DNA of 16,360 nt from an uncultured Clostridium sp. (lineage in GTDB: Bacteria > Bacillota > Clostridia > Clostridiales > Clostridiaceae). The DNA lies in contig CAKVFO010000075.1 in the NCBI GenBank assembly GCA_934746785.1, positions 1 to 16,360 on the forward strand, in the 5' to 3' direction. The notes beneath the pieces are model-generated. The model was not told the origin of the DNA. It worked only from the letters and a program-made list of their open reading frames with translations, and did no database searches. This document shows positions 1-7,417 of the stretch, piece by piece; position 1 is the first letter of the stretch, and each line of letters opens with the position of its first letter. The translations under genes were made by a program, and so were the position numbers.

Positions 1-52
1 TTTGCGTCGCGGAGTGTTAAAAATTTTACTCCTAACGCCCCTCACCAACTAC

Positions 53-382
53 TTATTGTTTTTCTCTTTCTTTTCTCATTTGCTCCTCCTCTTTTTCCTT
101 ACGAATCCTTTCCTGGCGCCTTTCTTCTTGAAGTACATCTTCCTCAAGATTTTCAAGGCTTGCCCTAAAACTCTGCAAATCTTCTCCTAAATCTCTGCTT
201 CTATTTTGCAGAAGATTTATACTTTCAATCATTTCATCTCTAGTTTTACCTTGAAAGGCTAAAGATACTCTGTTTCTAATTCCACTTAACTCATTAACAA
301 CATTTTCTGACTTAACTTTGTATGATCCATACTTTAAAGCTTCATTTTTAACTTCTATCCTTGAAATATCCACCATCTCCAA
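53..382 (-). CDS. Small helical protein, WXG100/ESAT-6-like
   Basis: About 109 residues, predicted almost entirely helical with no membrane segment or signal peptide. The first 80 residues show the spacing of an ESAT-6-type helical hairpin: an N-terminal amphipathic helix, a short turn near residues 44-47 (FQGK, where WxG would sit), then a second helix. The last 25 residues are a highly charged Glu/Arg/Lys tail. The canonical Trp-x-Gly is missing, so the assignment rests on shape rather than a signature. Such proteins are usually substrates or chaperone-like partners of type VII secretion, but no EssC/EccC ATPase or other secretion gene is visible here. The start is uncertain: TTG at 382 gives the full length. 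ATG at 376 (MVDISRIEV) looks more family-like but has GGAG immediately against it. Its downstream neighbours lie outside the window. Confidence 0.5.
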   Translation of the reverse strand: MEMVDISRIEVKNEALKYGSYKVKSENVVNELSGIRNRVSLAFQGKTRDEMIESINLLQNRSRDLGEDLQSFRASLENLEEDVLQEERRQERIRKEKEEEQMRKEREKQ

Positions 383-470
383 TACTATACTATTTTATAT
401 TTATTTTATATTTATGTAAATATATAATGATGTGCCTAACGAATATCTTTCCTAACACATCTTAAGAATA

Positions 471-504
471 AATACTCTAAATAGTAATAGAATTTTAGAG
501 TATT
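471..504. repeat. 11-bp inverted repeat, possible operator
   Basis: AATACTCTAAA at 471-481 and its exact complement at 494-504 enclose a 12-nt loop. There is no T-run on either side, so it is not a standard terminator. It lies between two divergent genes (starts at 382 and 629) and could be a shared operator or an RNA hairpin in a leader. I see no other clear element in 383-628, which is otherwise simple AT-rich DNA. Confidence 0.35.
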
Positions 505-628
505 CAGAACACTACTTGCCTTAAAAAAGATAAAATGCTTTCATTATTTGTTATTTTCTGCTATTATTGTATATGAATGTTTTATTGATAATCAAAATTA
601 TATCCTAATATGAATAGAGAGGTAAAAA

Positions 629-1849
629 ATGTGGTTTAAAACAAATACAGCAGAAATGAAAAATAATAAACAGTCTATACTTACAAATATCCTATATTAT
701 ATTAACAATTATAAATATGTTTTTATGATACTAATTTCCATACTAGCATTGATATTACGCTTTAAATACATAAATAATGCTGGTGGTGATTATGATGGTT
801 TTTTAGGAGATTGGTCTAAATATCTTAGAGATAATGGAGGCTTTAAAGCAATCACTTCAGTAGATACTGATTATAATGCTATTTATCTATACTTCTTAGC
901 ATTCTTCACATATCTTCCTATAAAAGATTTATATCTAATCAAGATGCTTTCTTTTATATTTGACTTTGTCATGGCTATAGCTGGCTCATTATTGATTGGT
1001 CATTTAGAAAAAGATAATAAGAATAAAAATTTATATTCTTTAATAGTATTCTCAGGCATCTTATTAATGCCTACAGTAATTTTAAATAGCTCAAGATGGG
1101 TTCAATGTGATTCAATATACACATCATTTTTATTTTTAACCTTATATTTTATGCTGAAGAAAAAATATAATACTTCATTTATACTTTATGGCATTGCTAT
1201 CACATTTAAACTTCAAGCAATATTTTTACTGCCAGCACTAGGAATAATTTATTTAAAAAATAGAGATTTTTCTTTTATAAAATTTCTATGGGTCCCTTTA
1301 GTAAACTTTATATTATATGTACCTGCTATAATTATTGGAAAGCCAATAACTTCATTCATTGATGCATACATTTGTCAAACTAAAAAATATGCATATAAAA
1401 CTACCTTAGGCTATCCTAATATATATTACTTTTTTGATATTGACCGAGTTGAACTAATAAAACCTGGAATTATACTTACAATGATCTTATTATTTTCTTT
1501 AATGATTTTTGTATTATATAGAAAAGACAGGCTTAGTGATAAAGATATTATAGAATTAAGCGTAACAGTACTATTTTTAGTAACCTTCTTTTTACCAGAA
1601 ATGCATGATAGATATGCTTATGCAGCTGAAACATTGTCTTTAGTCTATTTCTTTATAATAAAAAAAGACTGGCTCATACTTTTAATTATAAATTTAAATG
1701 CCTTTGCAAATTATGCATCTTTTTTAGATGGTATACCTGAAGAAATTCTTCCTATAATTTCAGTATATCAGCTTGTTGTTGTATGCTACTTTTTAATAAA
1801 TTTTATTGGCAATGGCATGAGAGTTAAAACTCGTTTAACTACCTTGTAA
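629..1849 (+). CDS. GT-C family membrane glycosyltransferase (Gpi18-like mannosyltransferase)
   Basis: A 406-residue polytopic membrane protein with roughly nine to ten hydrophobic segments. GT-C enzymes transfer a sugar from a polyprenyl-phosphate-sugar donor on the outer face of the membrane. The first extracytoplasmic loop carries an acidic motif (DYDGFLGDW, 54-62) where GT-C enzymes place the catalytic Asp. A second conserved-looking loop is SSRWVQCDSIY (154-164), matching the W-x-Q-x-D pattern of Gpi18/COG5542 proteins. FLPEMHDRY (321-329) corresponds to the His-x-x-Arg type motif near the C-terminal membrane segments. The start is supported by AGAGAGG at 616-622, six bases before the ATG. 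The gene stands alone, convergent with the MFS gene. The sugar and acceptor cannot be read from the sequence; a surface polysaccharide or protein O-glycan role is plausible. Confidence 0.72.
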   Translation: MWFKTNTAEMKNNKQSILTNILYYINNYKYVFMILISILALILRFKYINNAGGDYDGFLGDWSKYLRDNGGFKAITSVDTDYNAIYLYFLAFFTYLPIKDLYLIKMLSFIFDFVMAIAGSLLIGHLEKDNKNKNLYSLIVFSGILLMPTVILNSSRWVQCDSIYTSFLFLTLYFMLKKKYNTSFILYGIAITFKLQAIFLLPALGIIYLKNRDFSFIKFLWVPLVNFILYVPAIIIGKPITSFIDAYICQTKKYAYKTTLGYPNIYYFFDIDRVELIKPGIILTMILLFSLMIFVLYRKDRLSDKDIIELSVTVLFLVTFFLPEMHDRYAYAAETLSLVYFFIIKKDWLILLIINLNAFANYASFLDGIPEEILPIISVYQLVVVCYFLINFIGNGMRVKTRLTTL

Positions 1850-1918
1850 ACAGCATTATTTACCATAATTTTCTTATCACCATTCCCTTTAAGTATTTAT
1901 TTAAAATATATTCTGGCC

Positions 1919-1988
1919 AAAAAAAGATAAAATAATTTACGGAGTATAACATTTTGATAAGGGCTCTCATATTATTTTATCTTTTTTT
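1919..1988. terminator. Long inverted repeat between convergent genes, likely bidirectional terminator
   Basis: A perfect 18-bp inverted repeat (arms 1919-1936 and 1971-1988) surrounds a 34-nt loop. The arms consist of an A7 tract, GAT and AAAATAAT, so the right arm ends in T7 on the + strand and the left arm gives T7 on the - strand. The position between the ends of two convergent genes suits termination in both directions. The arms contain almost no G or C, so the hairpin is weaker than usual, though the loop holds a short GC-containing part. Confidence 0.55.
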
Positions 1989-2009
1989 GATGCAGTATAT
2001 ATCTTTATA

Positions 2010-3419
2010 TTAATTTTCTTTCTCTTCTTTATCCTTTATACAGAATATAACTATCAAAAGCCCAATTATTGCAACTACTGCAGTTAATAAAAATACTCCA
2101 TTAATACCTGTTTGAATATTATCTTTATTTACATCAAAAACTATACCACAAATTGCTGCAGCTAATAATGGAGATAAAGAATTCATAAATGTTAATAAAG
2201 AAGTTCCTATTCCAAGTTCTGATGGATCTAATGAAGCTTGGGCTGCTGGTGTTATTGATACAGCTCTAAAGCTTTCAGCAACTCCTGTTAAAGCCAAGGC
2301 AATAAAGTAAATTACTACTGGAGTTTTATCATTAGTAACAAGTCCCATTACCAAGAATGCAGCTGCTACTAAGCCTGTTGCCATAATCATAGCTTTTCTT
2401 GAATTTTTTCTTTTCTTAGTAATCCATGTTCCAACAAAAATAGGAAGAATCATTATTAATATGGTACGTGGAAATTGTAGTGCTCCTGAAACAGTAGTAG
2501 ATTGTCCTAATACCTTTTGCACAGATAAAGGTGCATACATATTCATAGCTTCTTGATAAAAATAAGCAATAACACCTACTATTATTAAGCTTCTATATCT
2601 CTTATTAGCAAATAAGTGCATTGGAACTACAGGCTCACTTGCCACTCTTTCTACCTTAACTAAAAGAACTCCTAAAATCAAAGCAGCTATAAAACCTATA
2701 ATTATCTTAAAATTTCCCCAGCCAATCTTAGGCCCATAATTTAATGATAGCAATAAAGCTGTTAAAAATAATGCTAATATTACTACACCTTTATAATCAA
2801 TAACTGCCTTTTTTTCTCTTTTCTTATTAGGTAAATTAAATGCAATAAGTAATACACCTATTAATAATGGAATAACAGGAAATACTATTCCAAGCTTTAA
2901 ATAACCTAAATCTGTTAATATACCTGCTATAATACTTCCTGCAAAACCTCCAATTGCAATAGAACTTGAAAGTATTCCTAATCTTTTAGGTACATCTTTC
3001 TGTTCATAAATTTCACCAATTAAAATATAAGGTGCTGCTGTAAATGCTCCTTGTGCAGCCCCAAGAATTAATCTTAAAATCATAAATGGAACAACTGTTT
3101 TAACAAGCCCCATACCAATACCACAAATAGCTGCTACAGAACCTGCTATAATTACAACATTTCTTCTTCCAAATAAGTCCCCAAGCTTTCCTCCAATTGG
3201 AGTTAAAATAGCTAATCCCAAAGAAGCAAAAATTGTTAATGTTGAAAAATAGCTCATTGCATCCATTTCTTCTAAAACAGGTCCTTGAATTACTGCTAAA
3301 CTTAATCCAAAACATGCAATTGACAGCATTAAACAAATACATCCTATCATAATACAGTTTCTATTTTTTGCTGGTAATTCAATTACCACTGTTGATTCAT
3401 TATTATTTACATTTTCCAT
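2010..3419 (-). CDS. MFS transporter
   Basis: A 469-residue major facilitator superfamily permease with many hydrophobic segments. MFS motif A is clear in the loop between helices 2 and 3 (GGKLGDLFGRR, 76-86). A glycine-rich motif C-like helix (GGFAGSIIAG) follows about 80 residues later, as in the drug:H+ antiporter groups of the EmrB/QacA type. The N-terminal 20 residues and the last 10 are charged and cytoplasmic. It lies 27 bases downstream of the M20 amidohydrolase on the same strand, so the two are probably cotranscribed. The transporter may move the amidohydrolase's substrate or product rather than a drug. A GGGGG ribosome-binding site lies just upstream of the start. Substrate specificity cannot be told from the sequence. 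Confidence 0.85.
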   Translation of the reverse strand: MENVNNNESTVVIELPAKNRNCIMIGCICLMLSIACFGLSLAVIQGPVLEEMDAMSYFSTLTIFASLGLAILTPIGGKLGDLFGRRNVVIIAGSVAAICGIGMGLVKTVVPFMILRLILGAAQGAFTAAPYILIGEIYEQKDVPKRLGILSSSIAIGGFAGSIIAGILTDLGYLKLGIVFPVIPLLIGVLLIAFNLPNKKREKKAVIDYKGVVILALFLTALLLSLNYGPKIGWGNFKIIIGFIAALILGVLLVKVERVASEPVVPMHLFANKRYRSLIIVGVIAYFYQEAMNMYAPLSVQKVLGQSTTVSGALQFPRTILIMILPIFVGTWITKKRKNSRKAMIMATGLVAAAFLVMGLVTNDKTPVVIYFIALALTGVAESFRAVSITPAAQASLDPSELGIGTSLLTFMNSLSPLLAAAICGIVFDVNKDNIQTGINGVFLLTAVVAIIGLLIVIFCIKDKEEKEN

Positions 3420-3446
3420 AATGTGCCCCCTTTTTATTTATTGTTT

Positions 3447-4625
3447 TTATTTATTGTTCTCTAACCATCTTGCAGCACAATGTGCTAAATATGCAGCCCC
3501 TATTGGAAGCACCTCTTCATTAAAAATAACCTTAGGATTATGACTTGGTGCAACATCTTTATCAGGATATCCTGCTGATAAGAACATATAAGCACCTGGC
3601 ACCTTTTCTAAAATAACAGCAAAATCATCTGATGCACTTGCTTCTATATCAGGCACTCCCATTTGTCCTGGAACATCAAGCTCTGACATATAAGACAGGA
3701 TTTCTTTAGTGAACTCTTTATTACAAATTAATGGAGGAACCTCCGAAATCATTTCAACCTCTGCACTTCCCCTATAAACTTCTGCTATTTTACAAGCTAC
3801 TTCCTTCATTCTAGATACCATAAGATTTCTATTTTCTATTGAAGTAGTTCTAATAGAGCCTTCAATTACAGCTGTTTCTGGAATAATATTATTAGCTTCA
3901 CCAGCTACAAGCTTTCCTATAGTCATAACACAAGGACTAGAACTATCTACTTCCCTTGCAATTATCTCTTCTAATCCAAGATAAATTTGTACAGCAATGT
4001 GTATTGGATCTATAGATTGATGTGGATATGCACCATGCGCTCCTTTGCCATGGACAGTAATCTTAAATCCATCATTTGAATACATCATAGTACCCTTATC
4101 ATTATACATATGTAAACCTACTGGCATTTTCCCTGGTCCAACATGATAAGCAAGAGCTGCATCTACCTTAGGTGATTCTAAAATTCCTTCTTCAATTAAT
4201 GCCTTAGAACCCTTAAAAACTTCTTCTCCAGGCTGAAACATTAATTTTACAGTTCCTTTTATGTTTTTTTCATTTTCCTTAAGCATTTTTGCTGCTCCTA
4301 ATAACATGGCAGTATGTAAATCATGTCCACATGTATGTGCTGCTTCACCACTTTTACATGCAAAAGGTTCTCCACTTTCTTCTTTCATAGGAAGTGCATC
4401 CATATCTGCTCTTAATAAAATAGTCTTACCTTGTCTATTTCCTACTGTGGCTGTCACTCCACTTCCACCTATTATCTTAGGAGCATATCCCATTTCTTTT
4501 AATTTTGTCATTACATACTCACATGCCTTAGGCAATTCCATTCCAACTTCTGCATTTTCATGTATGTATCTTCTGTCTTTTGACAACTCCTCTTTCAATT
4601 CATTTGCTCTTTCAAAATAATTCAT
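3447..4625 (-). CDS. M20-family amidohydrolase (N-acyl-amino-acid/hippurate hydrolase type)
   Basis: A 392-residue cytoplasmic zinc amidohydrolase of the M20D group, full length for the family. Expected metal-site residues are present in order: Cys99 and His101 in HTCGHD, Glu134/Glu135 in QPGEE, His161 in AYHVGPG, and a C-terminal His362 in PSHNPKV. The dimerisation domain (about residues 185-295) interrupts the catalytic domain, with GKGAHGAYPH at its start. These enzymes remove an acyl group from N-acetyl, N-benzoyl or similar amino acids, and some act on aminobenzoyl-glutamate or indole conjugates; the exact substrate is not readable here. GAGGAGTG precedes the ATG by a normal spacing. It is first in an operon with the MFS transporter. 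I considered diaminopimelate-pathway N-acetyl-LL-DAP deacetylase (DapL pathway), but no lysine-pathway neighbour is present. Confidence 0.88.
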   Translation of the reverse strand: MNYFERANELKEELSKDRRYIHENAEVGMELPKACEYVMTKLKEMGYAPKIIGGSGVTATVGNRQGKTILLRADMDALPMKEESGEPFACKSGEAAHTCGHDLHTAMLLGAAKMLKENEKNIKGTVKLMFQPGEEVFKGSKALIEEGILESPKVDAALAYHVGPGKMPVGLHMYNDKGTMMYSNDGFKITVHGKGAHGAYPHQSIDPIHIAVQIYLGLEEIIAREVDSSSPCVMTIGKLVAGEANNIIPETAVIEGSIRTTSIENRNLMVSRMKEVACKIAEVYRGSAEVEMISEVPPLICNKEFTKEILSYMSELDVPGQMGVPDIEASASDDFAVILEKVPGAYMFLSAGYPDKDVAPSHNPKVIFNEEVLPIGAAYLAHCAARWLENNK

Positions 4626-4681
4626 TAATCTACACTCCTCTCTTATTTTATATTTAAAAATTTATTTTTTCACTTTTTTAT

Positions 4682-4710
4682 ATTATAATCTAATTTATAA
4701 ATACTGTAAA
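4682..4710 (-). promoter_or_regulatory. Sigma-A promoter of the amidohydrolase-MFS operon
   Basis: On the - strand the sequence reads TTTACA (4710-4705), a 17-bp spacer, then TATAAT (4687-4682). This is one mismatch from consensus at -35 and none at -10. Transcription would start about 50 bases before the amidohydrolase ATG, leaving a short AT-rich leader with no visible riboswitch. Confidence 0.65.
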
Positions 4711-4785
4711 TTTATTTTAAACTAATTTGTTTTAAAATATGACATGAGCATTCGTATCAATTCCTCTCTCTTGCCCCTTATATAT

Positions 4786-5155
4786 TTATTTATTGAATAA
4801 CATTGTAAATCTATTCACTTCATTATCATCTTTAAAGACATCCCTAGGAATATATATCATAGCATTATCACTAAATCTAATTTTAATATAGATTTATTGC
4901 AATTGTATTTTTTATTTTTACTCCTGCTGGATACAACAATGCATAAAACAATATTGCACCTATAATAAATATAAGTGACAACTTAAAATCAAACTTCAGT
5001 ACTATAGTAATTGGTACTATCAACATTACTATTAAAATTGCTGCTGCTATATATAGTTTTCTAAAACTTTTCTTGATTTCCTTATCATTTTTTATCCTAA
5101 CTTTTAATAACTTTTTTATTCCATCTTCAGAAATGTTATATTTTAATTCATTCAT
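4786..5155 (-). pseudogene. YcxB-like membrane protein, broken by internal deletion
   Basis: The intact start (ATG at 5155, GGGGTGAT just upstream) opens a 90-residue frame ending at 4883. It has a charged N-terminus and two hydrophobic helices (about 34-52 and 56-75), as in the N-terminal half of YcxB-like proteins. Immediately beyond the stop, in a different frame, 4786-4893 encodes IRFSDNAMIYIPRDVF and on to FNK-stop, which looks like the C-terminal end of the same family. The roughly 45 residues expected between the two are absent, so a frame-shifting deletion has joined the two ends. The shortened 90-residue product could still be made. Family assignment is from pattern recognition; the physical layout is directly visible. 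Confidence 0.6.
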
Positions 5156-5261
5156 TATAAATCACCCCATTGGTATATATTGTATATTAAAGAGTTCACT
5201 TAGTAAATGATATCATATAAACTCAAAAGTTAATTCCTTTCTTAAAAGAAGACCATAAGTT

Positions 5262-5304
5262 AAAAACAGCCATAAGGACTTTAACATCCTTACAGCTGCT
5301 TTTT
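5262..5304 (-). terminator. Rho-independent terminator of the PspA-SPFH operon
   Basis: Arms 5262-5278 and 5287-5304 form a stem of about 17 bp with one bulge and one or two mismatches around an 8-nt loop. On the - strand the stem is followed by TTTTT. It begins 10 bases past the stop codon of the SPFH gene. Confidence 0.8.
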
Positions 5305-5313
5305 ATCTAAATC

Positions 5314-6294
5314 TTAATATAATTTATTACCACATTCAGAACAGAACTTGCCACCTGTTGTTTTTGTCCCACAATTTGGGCAGAACTTAGGTCCTTGGGC
5401 TGGAGCTTCTCCATTTCCATTATTGTTATTATTAGATGAAGCATTTTGATTGTTCATATTATCCATCATCTGTTTACCCATTTGCATTCCTATCTGCATA
5501 GCTACCATATCTGAAGCTACATTTGAGCCTTGCCCCATCTTACCATTAGTCATAGCATCAATAACTCCAACTTGTTGATACTTACCAATATCACCAACCA
5601 TACTTTGAGAAGCAACCTTATTAACCATTTTTTGAACTTCTTCTGGATATGAGAAATTACCTATGTTAAAGTTAGTAATTTCAATACCTATCTTATTCAT
5701 TTCCATATCAAGATCTTCACATATTCCCTTAGAAATATCAAAGGAATTAGCTTGAAGGTTAAACATATCTTTACCTTCTTTAACTATCCACTTCATTAAT
5801 AATTGGTCAAGCATAGAAATAATTCTTTCCTTTACATCATCAATAGTAAATTGACTCTTAACTCCAGCTATTTTATCAATGAAAGTAATATAATCAGAAA
5901 TCTTACAATTAAAAGTTCCTAGAGCTCTTATAGGCATCCCCCCTGGAAGACTTGGATGAGGAATATTTATAGCCTGTCTTGTTCCCCATTTAACTGTAAT
6001 TTCCTTTGTATTTATAAATAGAACTTCTGCCCTAAGCCCACTATTAAATCCAAATTTAAATCCCTTTAATGTTGATAAAAACGGTATAATTTCCGATTCT
6101 ATATCATAACTTCCTTCATCTTTAAATATACCTTCTCTTTTACCATTAAACATAAAGATTGCATCTTGACCTGCTCTTATTACAAGTTTTGATCCTCTCT
6201 TTATTTCTTTATTATTCCACTTCCAAAAAAGAACGTCGTCTCTGTATTCTTCCCATTCAACTACATTTGCAAATTGATTTTTAAAAAGGCCCAT
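5314..6294 (-). CDS. SPFH-domain protein with C-terminal zinc ribbon (YdjI/virion-core-like)
   Basis: A 326-residue protein. Residues 1 to about 230 form an SPFH (stomatin/prohibitin-like) domain of the COG4260 type, recognisable from the N-terminal MGLFKNQFANVVEW and the VKWGTRQ and PLRALGTFN-like segments (here PIRALGTFNCKI). A Met/Gln/Asn-rich linker (about 255-300) leads to a zinc ribbon with Cys305, Cys308, Cys318 and Cys321 (CPNCG, CSECG). There is no signal peptide or membrane helix. In Bacillus subtilis the homologue YdjI is encoded with the PspA-like YdjF and recruits it to the membrane under envelope stress. Here too the gene sits 18 bases after a PspA-like gene. GGAGG lies seven bases before the ATG. 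The membrane-spanning partners YdjG and YdjH of Bacillus are not in this window. Confidence 0.82.
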   Translation of the reverse strand: MGLFKNQFANVVEWEEYRDDVLFWKWNNKEIKRGSKLVIRAGQDAIFMFNGKREGIFKDEGSYDIESEIIPFLSTLKGFKFGFNSGLRAEVLFINTKEITVKWGTRQAINIPHPSLPGGMPIRALGTFNCKISDYITFIDKIAGVKSQFTIDDVKERIISMLDQLLMKWIVKEGKDMFNLQANSFDISKGICEDLDMEMNKIGIEITNFNIGNFSYPEEVQKMVNKVASQSMVGDIGKYQQVGVIDAMTNGKMGQGSNVASDMVAMQIGMQMGKQMMDNMNNQNASSNNNNNGNGEAPAQGPKFCPNCGTKTTGGKFCSECGNKLY

Positions 6295-6312
6295 TTGTCA
6301 TCCTCCTAAACT

Positions 6313-6933
6313 TTACTTATTATCATTTTCCAACTCTTCAAATAACTTGTCAAGGTCATCCTCATCTGAAGAAGTTCCTGATAAATACTCATCTATTTCT
6401 CTCATTCCTTCAGCTTCTGCTACTTTACCATTAACTTCTGCTTCTAGTTTATTTACTTTTTCATTAATTGAAGCTTCATTATATCTTGCTTTTAACTCTG
6501 CTTCTTTATCATTTATTGTATTCAATCTATCTCTTAAGATTCCAATATCCGAAGTTATTTTTTCTTCTGCTTCCTTCATCTTATCATAAGCCATCTTAGC
6601 AGTATTATATTCTTTCTCCAGCTTAAGTTTTTCAGATTCATAGGCTTCTTTTTTATCTTCAAATAACCTTACATCACTGCTGTTTCCACTTTCCATAGAT
6701 CTTTTAATATATCTATCCATCTTTGCAATAGAATCTTCACATTCATTTAAAGCTCTTCTTCTTCTCTTTGCCTCAGCTTCAATAGAACCAGCTTGAGCTT
6801 TTATATTACCTATTTCACTTTCAAACTTTCTTATATATTCTTTAATGTCATTCTCATTTTTATTGTTATTATTTAAAAATCTTCTAACATTACATGACAT
6901 TATATTCTTTATTCTTTTTAATGTAGTACCCAT
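6313..6933 (-). CDS. PspA/IM30-family membrane-stress protein
   Basis: About 206 residues, dominated by long charged coiled-coil helices from residue 25 to about 180, with a disordered acidic C-terminus. The start MGTTLKRIKNIMSCNV resembles the amphipathic N-terminal helix of PspA/Vipp1 proteins, which bind stressed membranes and assemble into ESCRT-III-like polymers. I chose ATG at 6933. A TTG at 6948 would add five residues but fits the family less well. Neither start has a convincing ribosome-binding site; the nearest AAGG is about 17 bases before the ATG, which is odd for this genome. The gene is slightly shorter than typical PspA (about 220-230). It is first in an operon with the SPFH gene. 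The upstream DNA is decayed transposase sequence, so the native regulatory region may have been replaced. Confidence 0.7.
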   Translation of the reverse strand: MGTTLKRIKNIMSCNVRRFLNNNNKNENDIKEYIRKFESEIGNIKAQAGSIEAEAKRRRRALNECEDSIAKMDRYIKRSMESGNSSDVRLFEDKKEAYESEKLKLEKEYNTAKMAYDKMKEAEEKITSDIGILRDRLNTINDKEAELKARYNEASINEKVNKLEAEVNGKVAEAEGMREIDEYLSGTSSDEDDLDKLFEELENDNK

Positions 6934-6952
6934 AAAAGCCGTTGCCAAAACC

Positions 6953-7278
6953 TTATAAAACTTTATAAAGCTTGTTTAATTCCTTGTTCAACCTGTCTGA
7001 TTTGTAATGAATAAATTCAATGCCATAAAACTCACATTTATAGATAATCTACGATGAATAAGTTTTATTTGCTTTTCAAGTTTTGCAATGTTCTTGGTTT
7101 TGACATACTCCTTTCCATTTTTATTTTGCTCATATTTGCGTGAACATTGTCTTTGTTTTCTCTTTAAAAATTTCTTTAATCTTCTAACCTCTTTGGTTTT
7201 ATTTATATTTTTGAAAGTCATTCCATTGGAACAAACTGCTAGTTCTTTAATACCTACATCATATTTCTAGACTTACAT
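6953..7278 (-). pseudogene. TnpB (IS605/IS607-type) remnant with internal deletions
   Basis: A good ribosome-binding site (AAGGAGG, 7286-7292) and ATG (7278) are followed at once by in-frame TAA and TAG. After these, the same frame reads DVGIKELAVCSNG, the RuvC-I segment of TnpB with its catalytic Asp, and continues through the Lys/Arg-rich helices (MTFKNINKTKEV to IHRRLS, about 7221-7030). It then switches frame at about 7030 to YKCEFYGIEFI, which in TnpB lies well downstream, just before the zinc finger, and stops at 6953. So the N-terminus, the RuvC-II region and the C-terminal zinc-finger/RuvC-III region have been lost. There is no TnpA and no transposon end I can recognise. The final stop is 20 bases from the PspA-like ATG. 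Confidence 0.75.
6962..6991 (-). promoter_or_regulatory. Possible promoter of the PspA-like gene inside the TnpB remnant
   Basis: On the - strand TTGAAC (6991-6986), an 18-bp spacer and TATAAA (6967-6962) lie 30-60 bases before the PspA-like ATG. The boxes fall within TnpB-derived sequence. No better promoter is visible between the remnant and the gene. Confidence 0.4.
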
Positions 7279-7297
7279 CAATTAACCTCCTTGCTTT

Positions 7298-7345
7298 AAA
7301 TATACTTATAAATATACTTATAAATATACTTATAAATATACTTAC
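7298..7345. repeat. 12-bp tandem repeat, four copies
   Basis: The unit AAATATACTTAT occurs four times head to tail (7298, 7310, 7322, 7334), the last copy with one change at its final base. On the - strand it lies between a promoter-like pair (7370-7400) and the ribosome-binding site of the TnpB remnant, so it would be in that gene's leader. The repeat number may vary between strains. Confidence 0.85.
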
Positions 7346-7369
7346 TTTAAGAATAAAGTATGTATAAAA

Positions 7370-7400
7370 ATTATACTACACTTTTTTATTTTTTTGTCAA
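7370..7400 (-). promoter_or_regulatory. Promoter-like pair upstream of the TnpB remnant
   Basis: On the - strand TTGACA (7400-7395) and TATAAT (7375-7370) both match consensus exactly, but the spacer is 19 bp, longer than ideal. It would drive transcription through the 12-bp repeats and the TnpB remnant, possibly on into the PspA-SPFH genes. Confidence 0.45.
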
Positions 7401-7417
7401 TAATATGTAATGTAGAT

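Noticed and set aside
1..52. Open - strand frame from a TTG/GTG near 44-47 to the window edge, and a GGAGT/ACTCC stem with GCGT/ACGC extension at about 3-38.
   Set aside because: Only about 15 codons, no good ribosome-binding site, and the stem has internal loops and no T-run. Too little sequence to call a gene or terminator.
2..190. + strand frame opposite the first gene.
   Set aside because: Leu/Phe-rich shadow of the Glu/Lys/Arg-rich tail of the - strand gene, with no ribosome-binding site.
4261..4620. + strand frame of about 119 codons within the amidohydrolase gene.
   Set aside because: Overlaps a clear M20 enzyme with complete catalytic residues; Ser/Pro-rich shadow without a ribosome-binding site.
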